Shown here piece by piece: positions 39,660-49,838 of a stretch of DNA of 64,000 nt. The translations under genes and the position numbers were made by a program. How positions within the stretch are numbered: position 1 is the first letter of the stretch; every line of letters starts with the position of its first letter. Below the pieces are notes generated by a model. It saw only the letters and a list, made by a program, of their open reading frames with translations, ran no database searches and had not been told where the DNA came from. Source of the stretch: Pythium myriotylum (lineage: Eukaryota > Oomycota > Peronosporomycetes > Pythiales > Pythiaceae); the NCBI GenBank assembly GCA_023091665.1, contig JALJCQ010000008.1, forward strand, positions 682,001 through 746,000, given 5' to 3'.

Positions 39660-40592
39660 TTACATGAGGCTGCATTTCTCGTCTCCGGCTGCGCCGCCGG
39701 CGGCGACTTGGCCCGCGCCTGAGTGGGCGCTCTCGACGTGGTTGATGAGCGCAGTGACGTCGGTGAAAACCTGGCGGCATTGTGGGCACACTTCTCGCCC
39801 AGCGCTTGACGACGCGCTAGCTGCTGCGGGCGCCGGTCGAGTGTGCTCGCGTGTGTCGATCTCGGGGTGAGTTCGGTTCACATGGGCGATTAACTGGGAC
39901 ACGTACGCGAACTTTTGCTGACAAATCGGGCATTGCTCGGATGAAGTTGTGACGCTGGCTGCCGCCGCCTTGCCCTTCTGCACGATTGTGTTCACGGCAG
40001 ACTTGGTGCCGTTGACTACGTTAGTCGCGGCAGCTCGTGCGTTCTGCTGCAGCGTAGCCGCCGGAACTGACGCCTTTGCCGCAGGCGCTGTTCTGGTATT
40101 CGCAGCTGGAGTCTGTCGGGAAAAGAACGAGCTCCGCTGTTGCTCCCGGCGTCGCTGTCGCACGCCCTCACAATCGTGGTCGCTCTCGAAGCGATGCCGC
40201 AGACAGACATCGAGACCGCACTTGTTACAGTGGAACTGGTTCGATGAGAGCAGCACTTCGCGGCAACGCTCAGCCCCGCAGCGCGGCTTCTTCTTCTTCT
40301 CGACCTTGAGCTCCCCGTTCTTGTCCACGAGTTGTGGGTTGGGCACGCACTTGCCGCTGTGGACGTGCTCTTCCCACACTGCGTTAACGTCCTGCTCAAG
40401 CGTCCAGCGGATCATTTGCTTGCAGAGCGGACATTGTACGACGCGCCGATCTCGACTGCCAGCGTTCGGACACGCGTGCGCGTCGTAGCTGCGGTGTTCG
40501 AGACAGAAAACGCTCGCGCAGCAGTCGCATGTGAAAGGCAGGAAATCGACCTGCTGGCAGTCGCTCTTGGCGCAGTGAAGGCCGACGTCCAT
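39660..40592 (-). CDS. AN1 zinc-finger protein with two C2H2 fingers and C-terminal CaaX box (ZFAND2/AIRAPL-like)
   Basis: 310 residues. Two AN1 fingers occupy about residues 1-60 (HCAKSDC, CDCC, CLEHRSYDAHAC) and 100-145 (CGAERC, CNKCGLDVCLRH, HDC). The first aligns well with ZFAND2-family proteins (QQVDFLPF near residue 14). A Thr/Ala-rich middle follows, then two C2H2 fingers (CPICQQKF...H...H and CPQCRQVF...H...H). The last four residues are CSLM, a CaaX motif predicted to be farnesylated. ZFAND2B (AIRAPL) also couples AN1 fingers to a CaaX box and attaches to the ER membrane with proteasome/p97; its ubiquitin-interacting motifs are not seen here and C2H2 fingers stand in their place. A membrane-linked protein-quality role is an inference. 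Start: first ATG, MDVGLHC. Confidence 0.85.
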   Translation of the reverse strand: MDVGLHCAKSDCQQVDFLPFTCDCCASVFCLEHRSYDAHACPNAGSRDRRVVQCPLCKQMIRWTLEQDVNAVWEEHVHSGKCVPNPQLVDKNGELKVEKKKKPRCGAERCREVLLSSNQFHCNKCGLDVCLRHRFESDHDCEGVRQRRREQQRSSFFSRQTPAANTRTAPAAKASVPAATLQQNARAAATNVVNGTKSAVNTIVQKGKAAAASVTTSSEQCPICQQKFAYVSQLIAHVNRTHPEIDTREHTRPAPAAASASSSAGREVCPQCRQVFTDVTALINHVESAHSGAGQVAAGGAAGDEKCSLM

Positions 40593-41133
40593 GGCGAAAG
40601 CGGTATCTGCAGATAGCTGGGTAGTCGAGGAGTGCTACGCGCTGCTCGGAGGGGCGGTGAGACGAAGAATGACGGAGATATACGCGTCCGCGACAGCTCC
40701 TCGAGAGGCTTCCTCTTCCTCTTGGTCGGTGCTCTGGGTTCTTCGCGGGAGGGAAGGACATGCAAAGAGTGTTGGTCATCCCAGGAAACGTCGCGTTGTG
40801 ATCACGGCATCCTCTCTTTAGTGTCGGGATTGTGGTTGCGTTGCGCAAACGATCGGCACGTCTGCAAAACTGGAATAGTTAAACCCAGGTATTGTTCGTA
40901 TCTTTATATTGAGTTTCTAACTTCTCCTCGACTTTGCAGCACATATTGTCCCTCCTTCTGTACAACTGAATCTATAAAAACCGGTTTAGTGTCACTAAAC
41001 CCAGGTCTCTTCCAAAACCTCAATTCTGGGGTTCAGACCTGCCATCCGTTCATCTCAGCAGTACTGGTGCTGGGGATCTGCTCAGCGGAAGCCACTTCGT
41101 CGTGGAGGACGCCGACTCCTCGACGGCAGCAGC
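40593..41133. other. Intergenic region between AN1 gene and small membrane gene
   Basis: No gene called. A near-perfect palindrome GGTTTAGTG-T-CACTAAACC lies at 40983-41001, and TAAACCCAGGT occurs twice (about 40879 and 40995). Confidence 0.5.
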
Positions 41134-41580
41134 ATGATGCCCGAGCTCGCGCTGGTCAAGATGCTGGCCGCCATGCTCATCGTGGTCCTGCTCGTGCTGC
41201 TCGTCGTCTGGGCCTACCGCTACGTGCAGTACCGGCGCGCCGTGCGGCTCTCGCAGATGCGCTGGCTCCATTTCGAGGCCGCCAAGGCCTACTCCGAGCC
41301 CGAGCCCACCCAGCAGTCGTTCGACTGGACGCCGTCGGCCAGCGTCATGACCACGGCCGCGCTCTTGAGCCAGCAACAGGCGCACATCCTCTCGCCGATT
41401 ATCGAGGAGAGAGGCCGCGACTCCACGGACTCGCTCGGCTCGGCACGCCGTGACCTGAGGGCACACACCCAGTCGTTCGTGTCCTGTAAGTGGCAGTCAG
41501 ACAGGTGGATGCGGCCTCGTGATTTGCTGAGATTCACTTCGTTTTCTGTGGTCGTAGACGGAAGCATGGACGCGCCGTGA
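41134..41580 (+). CDS. Small single-pass membrane protein, possible 72-nt in-frame intron
   Basis: 148 codons if unspliced. Residues about 9-27 form one strong hydrophobic helix (LAAMLIVVLLVLLVVWAY) followed by YRYVQYRRAVR, so the rest should be cytoplasmic. GTAAGT at 41486 and an acceptor TAG at 41555-41557 define a 72-nt segment that can be removed without changing frame, leaving 124 residues ending SYGSMDAP. The donor is a perfect consensus, so splicing is likely. No family recognised. It converges on the LtaS-like gene with 323 nt between stops; that gap holds nothing recognisable. Confidence 0.6.
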   Translation: MMPELALVKMLAAMLIVVLLVLLVVWAYRYVQYRRAVRLSQMRWLHFEAAKAYSEPEPTQQSFDWTPSASVMTTAALLSQQQAHILSPIIEERGRDSTDSLGSARRDLRAHTQSFVSCKWQSDRWMRPRDLLRFTSFSVVVDGSMDAP

Positions 41581-41903
41581 TCGTGGCAGCGCCGACGACG
41601 CTACCACCACAACAACATTACGAACACACGTCGGAAGAAGCGGAGTGATCACAAGCAAGTTCCCAGCGTCACGTCCAGACTTGGCTGTGGACAGGCATCC
41701 GCGTTCAAATGTGCCCGTGAAGATAGACGAATTGCAAATAGTAGAAGTAGTCGACGCCCGCCGCGTCTTATTTATTTGGGCCCGCTAAGAATCTCATTTG
41801 ATCGAAGCTCGCGCTGGCGTTCAAAAATGCGTTGATTCATGATATTGATACAATCTTTACGGTCCACTAAGACGTCGTTCTTCCTACTGTATGTCTCGCG
41901 GTT
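41581..41903. other. Convergent intergenic gap
   Basis: 323 nt between the stops of the small membrane gene and the LtaS-like gene. No gene, repeat or site was recognised; presumably 3' UTRs. Confidence 0.5.
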
Positions 41904-44900
41904 CTATGGGTTCATTGCGCCAAGCTCGGTAGCTTGGCTCGGCGTTTCGTCGACAGGGGCACCGAATGTGTCCGTGCCGGCCGCCTCTAATGGTGTCGCG
42001 ATCGCAGCGGCCTCAGAGGCTAGCGGCTCCTGTTGGCTTTTGATTGCCGTTGGTGAAGCATCCTTCCTTCCGCTCTTCTTCTCGAGCGATACTTCTTCAG
42101 TTTCTTCGATCACGCGCTTCCGAGATGTCGCCAAAGGCGCGGGAAGTCTGGTCGTGAACTTGTTAGTCTCGTAGAGAAACTGGTTAAGGTCGACTTGCTC
42201 TGATACGAAGTCAAGCATGTCCCGAGTCGTGTCGTCCATTTGCTCGTAGTCATAGCCCGAGTGTACGGGTTTCTTCTCCATTGGGTCGCGGTCGAGTTCG
42301 AAGACTTTGTAGGATCCATCGGGGTTGAAAACGTACTTGAAATCGTCGGTACGCACACCTTTCGTAAGGCCATTAAAGGGGTTGCAGAGAACCACGCGCC
42401 GTTCCTTCTCCTGATCGTTTCTCTTGTGAATCACATCGAAGTCAACATCCTTGACGGGTGGTTTGGGGCTACGCTTGCGCCGCATTGAGTGGCCAAAACC
42501 GTGTTGTAGCAGCGGTTCGTCCTCATTGACGCCCAACAAGTCGGCAATTGTTGCCATCAAGTCCGACTGCATTGTGACCTGGTCAACGACGACGCCACGC
42601 TGGTTCTCCGTGAGATAGTCGTCCGCGAGTATCAGGAAAGGCACATGGGAGGCCTCGTCGAAGATTGCGGAATCGGCGATTGACGGGTTGTTGTCGTGTT
42701 CGAGACGCCCATAGCCATGATCACCTTCAATGATCACAACCGTGTTCTTCATCAAGCCCTTCGCGCGCAACGTGTCGATGAACTTGCCCAACATGTCGTC
42801 TGAGAAGTACATCGAATCGATGTAGCGCTTGTTAAAACGAGTGTAGAGCTCAGAGAGATCAGGCACATCATAGTCGACCGGCAATGCCCACGGATTGTGG
42901 CTTGTGATCGTGTACATGTCAATGAAGTACGGCTCTCGCAAGCCTTCCCATCCCACAGTCGGCTTGATTCGGCGGGTAGCATTGGAAGGCTTCACTCCTC
43001 CGGGGCCAACACTCCCAAGCGCCACACCAGTCGCCGCAGCATTCTTGCCCTGCATCTTCGTTCCCTCATCTCGCCCACGCATGTTTGATGGCGATCTACT
43101 CTCGGTCCCACGATCACCCTTCGCATCATTGTTGGTTACCGCAGATACGTTCTTTGGCATAGCTGAACTCACAGTAGGTAATTCCTGAGCAGTTGCGTTG
43201 CCCATCGTGCTTCCATTCGTCGCAAGGCCGTCAATCACTGGTGTGTGGGGCTTAGTACTGTTCTTGGCAAACTCGATTGCGTACAGGAGCATGTCAAAGC
43301 TAAGGTGGTCGTGCATTCCCCAGGAGAAGTGGTCGTCTTCGCGATCCTTATAGTCGCGGATCTCATGGAGCATCTTTCGTACCTTTTTATCGTCCACGAG
43401 CTTGTCGAAGCCATTTATGAGCAGGAACTTGTCCCAGTATTCCCACGTCAAGTCCACCGCGCTCCAGAACATGTTGAAGTAGCCTCGGGATTTCAGAAAC
43501 TGAGGGAGCCCCCGGACTGTCAGTCCAGTTCCGTACATTTTCAGTGCAGTCGTCTCAGTGCACGAGGGCAGCATGCCAAACAACGTTGTCAAGAGTGTGC
43601 GGGTGGTTTGGACGCACTGCGTGTAGTGTTTGCGATAAAGCACTCCTTCCTTGCTGAAGCGGTCAAAGTTCGGTGTAACTGACTTGCCGTACTTTTGCTT
43701 CTTCTCTGCACCACCCAGAACACCGACATCGAGGTATCTCCATGACTCCATATTAATCACGATGATGTTCGGCTGACGAGGTCGTACTGTTGCGTTCCCG
43801 GACGATTCAGAAGTGTTCGCTGGGATTGGAGTGGTGGGCTCCGAAAGAGAAACGTTCCAGTTGACGTCCCACCACGTTTCACCTTGGTAACCAGTCGTTT
43901 TACGCCACATTAACGCGCACGAATCTTCGTTTCCCATGTGCTTGGTTTCGTACAACTCGCTCTTGCCGAGTGTCGAGAGAAGTTTGCTCGACGCTGACGT
44001 GCAATTGATGTGGTCAGCACCGATGCGACTCTTTCGCGTGAAGAAGTTCTCAGTCTGCAGAGCAAACATGGGGTTTGCCATGAGCTGCATGTCCACACCA
44101 ACCAATGCGTGGTGCTTGCTTGCACTACGACTCAGCGCTCCGGCCGATGTATGGACAATCAACGATGCACAAAGTGCACCCAGGGAGACAAATACACTCA
44201 CGACAATGCAGTGTAAGACGATCCCGAGCGGGGTTTTCGGTTTCATCCACGATGTCGAACTGCTTGTGCTGTAACTTGGGCCTCCAAAGACACCGGTGGA
44301 GTGAAGCCCCAACATAGCTAAACCATGACCCTGGCTGCTGTTGCGCCGACGACGTTGCTGGCTCCTGTTAGCAGCGGACACTGTCGATGTCAGTCCTGAG
44401 GACGTCTCGTTCAAGATGATGATATCCGACTCCTTGCGTTTCCAGTAAGATCGGTACAGCGACTTAATGAAGCCAGATGACCTCTTAGAGTCCTGATCAT
44501 CATCAGCAGAGGATGCAGGAGGAAGAGATGAGTCCTTTCGATACGATCTCCTTCGGATGATGCCCGTACACGCAGCAGACAAACGCTTGGCTCGATTGAC
44601 ACAGCACCATGACGAATAAGGCTTGCCAGCTGAACTGTTCGAAGATGCGCAGCTCAGCAAGTCGGGGAGAAACGGCAGGCGTTCTGCATAGAAGCCGTAG
44701 GTCAACGTCGAGACCAGAACGATATACGTCGCCCATGTAAACACCACAGGAGGCGTTAGCACTTCCTCATCCATCAGACTGCCTGTGAACTGCTCCATGT
44801 AGTTGAAGAAGATCTCAACGAAAGCGCGATTCAGGCGAGGATGCATCGTTACTTGTAGGCAGAAATCAGCGACGCTCGCGATGGTCGCAAGCACTAGCAC

Positions 44901-45821
44901 CACTTTTATAAGTGCGACCGCAAGCACGTTCGCACAGAAGTTTCGCATTTTCAGAGCGAACATTGCAGCTGGGGACATTGGAGACGCCGAGGATGAGAGC
45001 GACCACGGAAACGACGTTGCTGTTGAGCTGCTACTTGCCACAAGGGTGAGGTGCTTGGGTTGGGTTGGAAGAGATCCCTCCAATTGATCACCTTCTGATG
45101 AGGCAGCGTTCGCGCCGACATGGAGCTCGTAGTCGTTCGTGCGGACGGGGAAGTAAACTGGCAGATGGACATTTCGTGGTCCTCCACCGTAAGAATGGGG
45201 ATACCTCTCTTGTGCCAGCGAGGCAGTACCCAGACTACCTATCAAATTAGATCCGTTTGCACCAAGACCGGGGCCTGATGGCCCGTTGGAAGCCGAAGCA
45301 GCCGCCATTGCGGAGAGGCGACGCTGGAGAGTGATCGGTTGAAATAGAGCCTTGATTAGCACGATGACTGTTGACGCTTGCACGAAGATCGCAAAATCTT
45401 GAAAGGATCCAACGACCAATCCGGTCACTATGCTAGGCACAGTGAACCGATGGAAGTAGCGGCAAAAGTTTAAGATTCGACCCAGCACGGGCAGTCCGAA
45501 GAAAGCATACACCAGCAGAGCCTGCCACAAGATCTGGCACACGCGGAAACTGAGACCGTGGGACGCAGAACCACTCAGCGACGACACCATCAAAGGCAAC
45601 GGACTGTTCACGCCCGAGCCTTTTTGTCGTCGCCACGCGCGACACCGCAGCCACCGGCTCAGAAAGCGACCGCGGGATGTCGATGATGAAGTGAGGGACG
45701 CGAGATCATCGTCCTTGTCGTTGTTATCTGCCTCTAGCTGGCTCTGGCGCAGCGCGTCGTTGAGCGGGATGGTCGTCGTGAGCCGCCCCCCGTGGGGGTT
45801 TCGGCGGTAGATCATCGCCAT
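41904..45821 (-). CDS. LtaS/sulfatase-type (alkaline phosphatase superfamily) multi-pass membrane enzyme
   Basis: 1305 residues, one exon, start MAMIYRR. The N-terminal half has about five hydrophobic helices (around residues 85-175, 290-330, 350-375 and 515-545) separated by Ser-rich loops. The C-terminal half is a sulfatase-like domain: metal site in VINMESWR (about 690), TPNFDRF, a probable nucleophile Thr in CVQTTRT (about 740), FWSAVD, HDHLSFD and the metal-binding EGDHGYGR (about 1035). This layout, five helices plus an external sulfatase domain, resembles bacterial lipoteichoic acid synthases; in eukaryotes the substrate is unknown, and transfer of a phospho- or sulfo-group outside the membrane is the likely chemistry. 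A long Asn/Ser-rich insertion (about 880-960) breaks the domain. Annotated only at family level. Confidence 0.82.
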   Translation of the reverse strand: MAMIYRRNPHGGRLTTTIPLNDALRQSQLEADNNDKDDDLASLTSSSTSRGRFLSRWLRCRAWRRQKGSGVNSPLPLMVSSLSGSASHGLSFRVCQILWQALLVYAFFGLPVLGRILNFCRYFHRFTVPSIVTGLVVGSFQDFAIFVQASTVIVLIKALFQPITLQRRLSAMAAASASNGPSGPGLGANGSNLIGSLGTASLAQERYPHSYGGGPRNVHLPVYFPVRTNDYELHVGANAASSEGDQLEGSLPTQPKHLTLVASSSSTATSFPWSLSSSASPMSPAAMFALKMRNFCANVLAVALIKVVLVLATIASVADFCLQVTMHPRLNRAFVEIFFNYMEQFTGSLMDEEVLTPPVVFTWATYIVLVSTLTYGFYAERLPFLPDLLSCASSNSSAGKPYSSWCCVNRAKRLSAACTGIIRRRSYRKDSSLPPASSADDDQDSKRSSGFIKSLYRSYWKRKESDIIILNETSSGLTSTVSAANRSQQRRRRNSSQGHGLAMLGLHSTGVFGGPSYSTSSSTSWMKPKTPLGIVLHCIVVSVFVSLGALCASLIVHTSAGALSRSASKHHALVGVDMQLMANPMFALQTENFFTRKSRIGADHINCTSASSKLLSTLGKSELYETKHMGNEDSCALMWRKTTGYQGETWWDVNWNVSLSEPTTPIPANTSESSGNATVRPRQPNIIVINMESWRYLDVGVLGGAEKKQKYGKSVTPNFDRFSKEGVLYRKHYTQCVQTTRTLLTTLFGMLPSCTETTALKMYGTGLTVRGLPQFLKSRGYFNMFWSAVDLTWEYWDKFLLINGFDKLVDDKKVRKMLHEIRDYKDREDDHFSWGMHDHLSFDMLLYAIEFAKNSTKPHTPVIDGLATNGSTMGNATAQELPTVSSAMPKNVSAVTNNDAKGDRGTESRSPSNMRGRDEGTKMQGKNAAATGVALGSVGPGGVKPSNATRRIKPTVGWEGLREPYFIDMYTITSHNPWALPVDYDVPDLSELYTRFNKRYIDSMYFSDDMLGKFIDTLRAKGLMKNTVVIIEGDHGYGRLEHDNNPSIADSAIFDEASHVPFLILADDYLTENQRGVVVDQVTMQSDLMATIADLLGVNEDEPLLQHGFGHSMRRKRSPKPPVKDVDFDVIHKRNDQEKERRVVLCNPFNGLTKGVRTDDFKYVFNPDGSYKVFELDRDPMEKKPVHSGYDYEQMDDTTRDMLDFVSEQVDLNQFLYETNKFTTRLPAPLATSRKRVIEETEEVSLEKKSGRKDASPTAIKSQQEPLASEAAAIATPLEAAGTDTFGAPVDETPSQATELGAMNP

Positions 45822-47063
45822 GGCTTGGACCGCCGAAGGAGGGAGGAGTCGGACTTTCTACCGCGCGTTCTCTCGAGTGAGGCGGCTCGTTCTTCCGCGC
45901 GACGCGAGGATCCGCGACGCAGAGCGCCGACGCGTACGGGGGGAAAGAAGGGGCTCGACGCTCGCGATCGAGAGGGCGCTGCCGCGCTGCGTCGAGGTCA
46001 CCTAATGACGGGGGGATCGGCCCCTCGGTGTCCCTGCTTCCGCTAACCTGCACAGCTGGCAACAATGGCGATGATGAGCTCCTGGACAACTTTGCCACCT
46101 ACCTATTTAGGTGATCTTCATTACTTCACTCGTGTGGATTGGCTGTTATCTTTGATCATGGTGGTTTGATTGGTCGATAAATAAGGGGATGGGTTGGTAG
46201 AGGGACCAGGTGAATCCCCTGTGAAACATCCTCCTGCCATTTCTAGAAAAGCCGGTGGTCGGTACAGTGGGTACACTTATTAGAGGGCCTAATCTGTGTT
46301 TGGAAACCCATTATCCACATTGGGTAAGACGACGCAACAGACGGAAGATTGAGCGAAGCCGATGCAAAATAGAGCTCGTCATTGCAGTCTCACCAGATTA
46401 ACGTGTGACAGCGAGGAAGTGGTGGCCACGCTCGGAAATTCTGCTCTGTCGAGCCATATCCAGAGTTCAAGTGTCCGCAGTTGGCTCTGGATCATGATCA
46501 TTGGGAAGCGTTGATGATTGGTTGCAATTTCTCGTCCTGCGTGGTATGCTGACTTGTTTGGTTCACATGTTTATGGCAGGAAAGGCGCCGGGCGTGGCGA
46601 CATTTCTCAACACCCTCCACCGCCACTATTAACGATGGGGATCAACAAGCAGACTCCCGTGCGTGTGGCAAGAGAGGGCTTGCGTCTCTCTGAGCTGCAG
46701 CCAGCGAGGAAGGCTGTCTTGTGTTCCGCCCGTCGAGGACAAGTCTGGAACGGCGGGGAGGTGTCTCGAAGGGGCATCCCATCTGACTCGAAACGGGACT
46801 GAGATCCCACCGCACCTACCTGGTGTTGATTGGTTGAAAACTCCACCGTTGACTGTTCAATTGGCTGTAAATTGAAGAAATGTAGCCATTCGGCGGTTGC
46901 TTAACCTTGACTGATCCTGAGGTTTTATCGAGCCAGAAAGGTGGACTCAGTGCGTGGTTCGTACCGTATTAAGTTAACTGGCGCGAAGGAATGGGAGTGA
47001 TGGTCCCTCCCATCGTCGGTCCACTGTGGCTCGGGCCTGGCTACGTGCCTGTCGACGCCGGTC
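45822..47063. other. Divergent intergenic region between LtaS-like gene and HDAC1
   Basis: 1.24 kb without a recognised gene. It holds several ATTGG (CCAAT-type) boxes at about 46136, 46170, 46516, 46830 and 46861 and an ACCTA-TT-TAGGT palindrome near 46098. Short open frames such as 46518-46802 show no domain. Confidence 0.5.
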
Positions 47064-47079
47064 GCTCATTTCCAGTTCG
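47064..47079 (+). promoter_or_regulatory. INR-type core promoter of HDAC copy 1
   Basis: GCTCATTTCCAGTTCG, an oomycete INR with FPR-like TTC, lies 61 nt before the ATG. The same string with one change precedes HDAC copy 2 (62584-62599, minus). Confidence 0.6.
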
Positions 47080-47140
47080 TCGGTCGCAGCGCCCAAGTCG
47101 CCTTTGCTCTCGACTGACGAGACCGCCCTGACTCCTCGAC

Positions 47141-49443
47141 ATGTCTGCCTCGGGACGGTTCCCGCCCGCAGACTTCGCCCCACCGGCCCCCTCGGTCTCG
47201 CCACCGCTGCCGACGCTCGGGCTCCCGGCCTTCCGCGCTCTCGGACGGGCTCCGCCGTCGCGTCTCCCGACCATCGTCGAGACTCCTTTCGTGAGCTATG
47301 TGGGCTCCACGGCCGCTACCACGCACGACCGACCAGCTCCCGTGAGGGCTGTCTGTAAAATGTCCATCGCCGCCCTCGTCGAGGACACGACGCGAGACCA
47401 GGACACAGAGATCGAGACCACGAGCTACGGAGCTGCCGACGAGGCCACACCCTACGTTTCCTCGTCCGACGATAGCGTTGTGCCTCCTGCAGAGAATGAA
47501 TCGTGGCCGGCACGGACGCCTCTGAGCAGGGTCACACAGGGGAAGCTCAGCCGCCTTCAGCGGAAGCGCCAGCGACCAGCCAGCCCTCGCGGCTACGAGA
47601 ACGACTCCAGCGCGAGTGAGGACGATAGTTCGCCCCCTCGGAGCGACACTCCGTCACCACCTCCAGCGAAACAACGCAAGACGGCAGCAAAGGTCCCCCC
47701 TACTGATGTGGTACTGTCCACGGATGACCCCGTCCGCCCACCTCGTCGAGCCAGTGGGGAAGGCACCCTCGTGGTGTACCAGCCGACGTGCCTCGACCAC
47801 CACAACGACGCCCACCAGGAGAACCGCGCCCGCCTCGGAGCCCTCTGCGGGCCCGAGGGCATCCTCCAGAGGCCTCGCTTCCGCGCATTGCGATGGGCCA
47901 ACCTGCGCGAGCTCAAGCCAGCGCGACTGGGCGACATTCTCCGCGTTCACTCGTTTCAGTACATCCAACACCTCGAGAAGAGCTGCAGCAGTCTGCCGCC
48001 GCAGACCAAGGCCTGCACCGTGGGCACGTTCTACGACGACGGCAGCGCGGCTGTGAAGAAGGAGGACGGCGCCGCCGCCGACGCGCTCTACCCGAACGAC
48101 TGGATGCAGGTGTGGATGGACCTTTTGTCATAAGCGACCGTATCTCTCACTGACTCACTTGTGGATGATCTTCCCAGACCAAGCACGCCAAGAAGTGCTA
48201 CGCAGCCGAGAACCCGCCGTCGAGCGGCCACTTCGACAACGACTCGCCCATCTCACGGAGCAGCTATCTCGCAGCTCGGCTGGCGGCGGGCGCCGTGTGC
48301 CACGCGATCGACAAGGTCGTGCGTGGTGAGACCCGCAACGCGTTCGTGGCAGTGCGACCGCCGGGCCACCACGCCGGCCCCAACGGCTGCGTCGAGAGCG
48401 AAGGCTTCCACCGCCGCCCCGAGATGTGCACGTGCGGCTTCTGCCTGCTCAACAACGTGGCTATTGGCGCCGCGTACGCCATGGCTACGTACGGCGGCGC
48501 CTACTACCACGACGAGCCGACGACGCAGCCACAGATCGAGCGCATCGCCATCATCGACTTTGACATCCACCACGGCAACGGCACGGAAGAGATTCTGCGC
48601 AACCTCGTGCCGCACCAACAGCGGTACCCACTGCCGTCGAGCTGGGCGCCGCTCACGTTCCCGTCGTACAAGCCGTGGCGAGACGAGCGCGATGTGGATA
48701 ATGTCTTTTTTGCGTCGATCCACCTCCACGACGGCGACAACTTCTATCCTTGCTCCGGCGCTGGTCCTAAGGGCGACTCGGCCGAGCTTCGCGAGCAGCA
48801 AAACATCATGAACCTGCCGCTCGACTTCATTGGGCCTCGGTACCTCGAAGACCGCGAGCGCTTGACGCAGAAGGCCAAGAAGAGCCTCATGGAGCGCGCG
48901 TCGAGAGCCTTCCGCGAGCGCTTCAGCAAGCAGCTCATCCCTGCTCTGCGCGAGTTCCGCCCAGACCTCGTGCTGTTATCGGCCGGTTTTGACGGCCACG
49001 CCGACGACTTCTACTACTTCCTCACGGAGACCGACTACGAGTGGATGACCGAACAGCTCGCTACGGTCGCCGATGAGTGAGTTTTGCGCTGGTACTGCTG
49101 AGCTGGGGTGCAAGACAGTTCTGACATATGGTTTTCTGGTTGCAGATGCTGCGATGGCCGCCTCGTGTCGGTGCTGGAAGGCGGCTACAATGTCGAGCTG
49201 TCAGCACAGCAGAAGCGCAAACTTAAGACAAAGTTCAAGGGCAAAAAGCGGTCAGGCTCTTCCTCGAACGCTACCTCTCCTGCTGCGTCTCCAGCAAGGT
49301 CTACGCAGACAGAGGGGGAGGAAGATGAGGACTTTGATGACAGCGAGACAGTCGATGAGGACGAGCTGTTGATGTACGGTTCGCTCGCAAGGAGCTGCGC
49401 GGCCCACGTGATGGCACTTCAGCGCGCAGGTTCCAGGGCGTAA
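47141..49443 (+). CDS. Histone deacetylase, class-II-like, copy 1, three exons
   Basis: Exons 47141-48109, 48178-49076 and 49146-49443 (2166 nt, 721 residues). Introns are 68 nt (GTGTGG...CAG) and 69 nt (GTGAGT...CAG); both joins restore conserved HDAC text. The first 200 residues are a low-complexity Ser/Pro region. The deacetylase domain begins at TLVVYQPTCLDHH and carries RPPGHHAG, GFCLLNNVAIGAA, the zinc site DFDIHHGNG, SAGFDGH and the catalytic-Tyr loop LEGGYN. It should remove acetyl groups from lysines, probably on histones. The C-terminus is acidic (EGEEDEDFDD). The block from 47762 to 49082 is nearly identical to the inverted copy at 60618-61938, while the N-terminal region, second intron and last exon differ. 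Confidence 0.9.
47762..49082 (+). repeat. HDAC inverted near-identical block, copy 1
   Basis: 1321 nt matching the reverse complement of 60618-61938 with no indels (coordinate sums 109700). It includes the whole of intron 1 and exon 2 and the first six bases of intron 2. One difference was seen, CTACGG against CTGCGG near 49062 (Thr/Ala). Confidence 0.88.
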
Positions 49444-49838
49444 TGGATTTTCTTTACTGTGCTTGCTCCGTTTCTACCAGCTTGAAAGAAAACTGCAGTG
49501 TTTGAACTGAGATCCTCGATCCTTGACGCTTGTACTGTCGTGTCGTCACCTCGAGTTTTTGACAACTTGCACAAAGCCAGGGCAAGGCGTCGTGAAGCCA
49601 TGTTGACGTCATCTGAGGGTGACGTAGTCACTCTTCTGGATTCATAACACTCCCGCGTTTGTGACATTTCGTGCATTTTCGGTTTCCTGCCTTTTGAAAG
49701 CGTGTAACGAAGTCGACATGGCCGCGTCGCGCTCTTCGCGCTGATCTCTGCGCTCTCCGCGTCCCCATTGAGAACGAGGAAGCATTCCACGTGAAAGTGC
49801 GTTGATCGCTCGTTCGAAAGAGCTCTCAGTCGGCAACA
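49444..49838. other. Intergenic region between HDAC copy 1 and EF/WD40 gene
   Basis: 395 nt with no recognised gene. It must hold the HDAC 3' end and the promoter of the next gene. Confidence 0.5.

Noticed and set aside
48110..48177. Premature stop in HDAC (frames ending MDLLS)
   Set aside because: The stop lies in a 68-nt intron present in both copies; splicing restores the HDAC domain.
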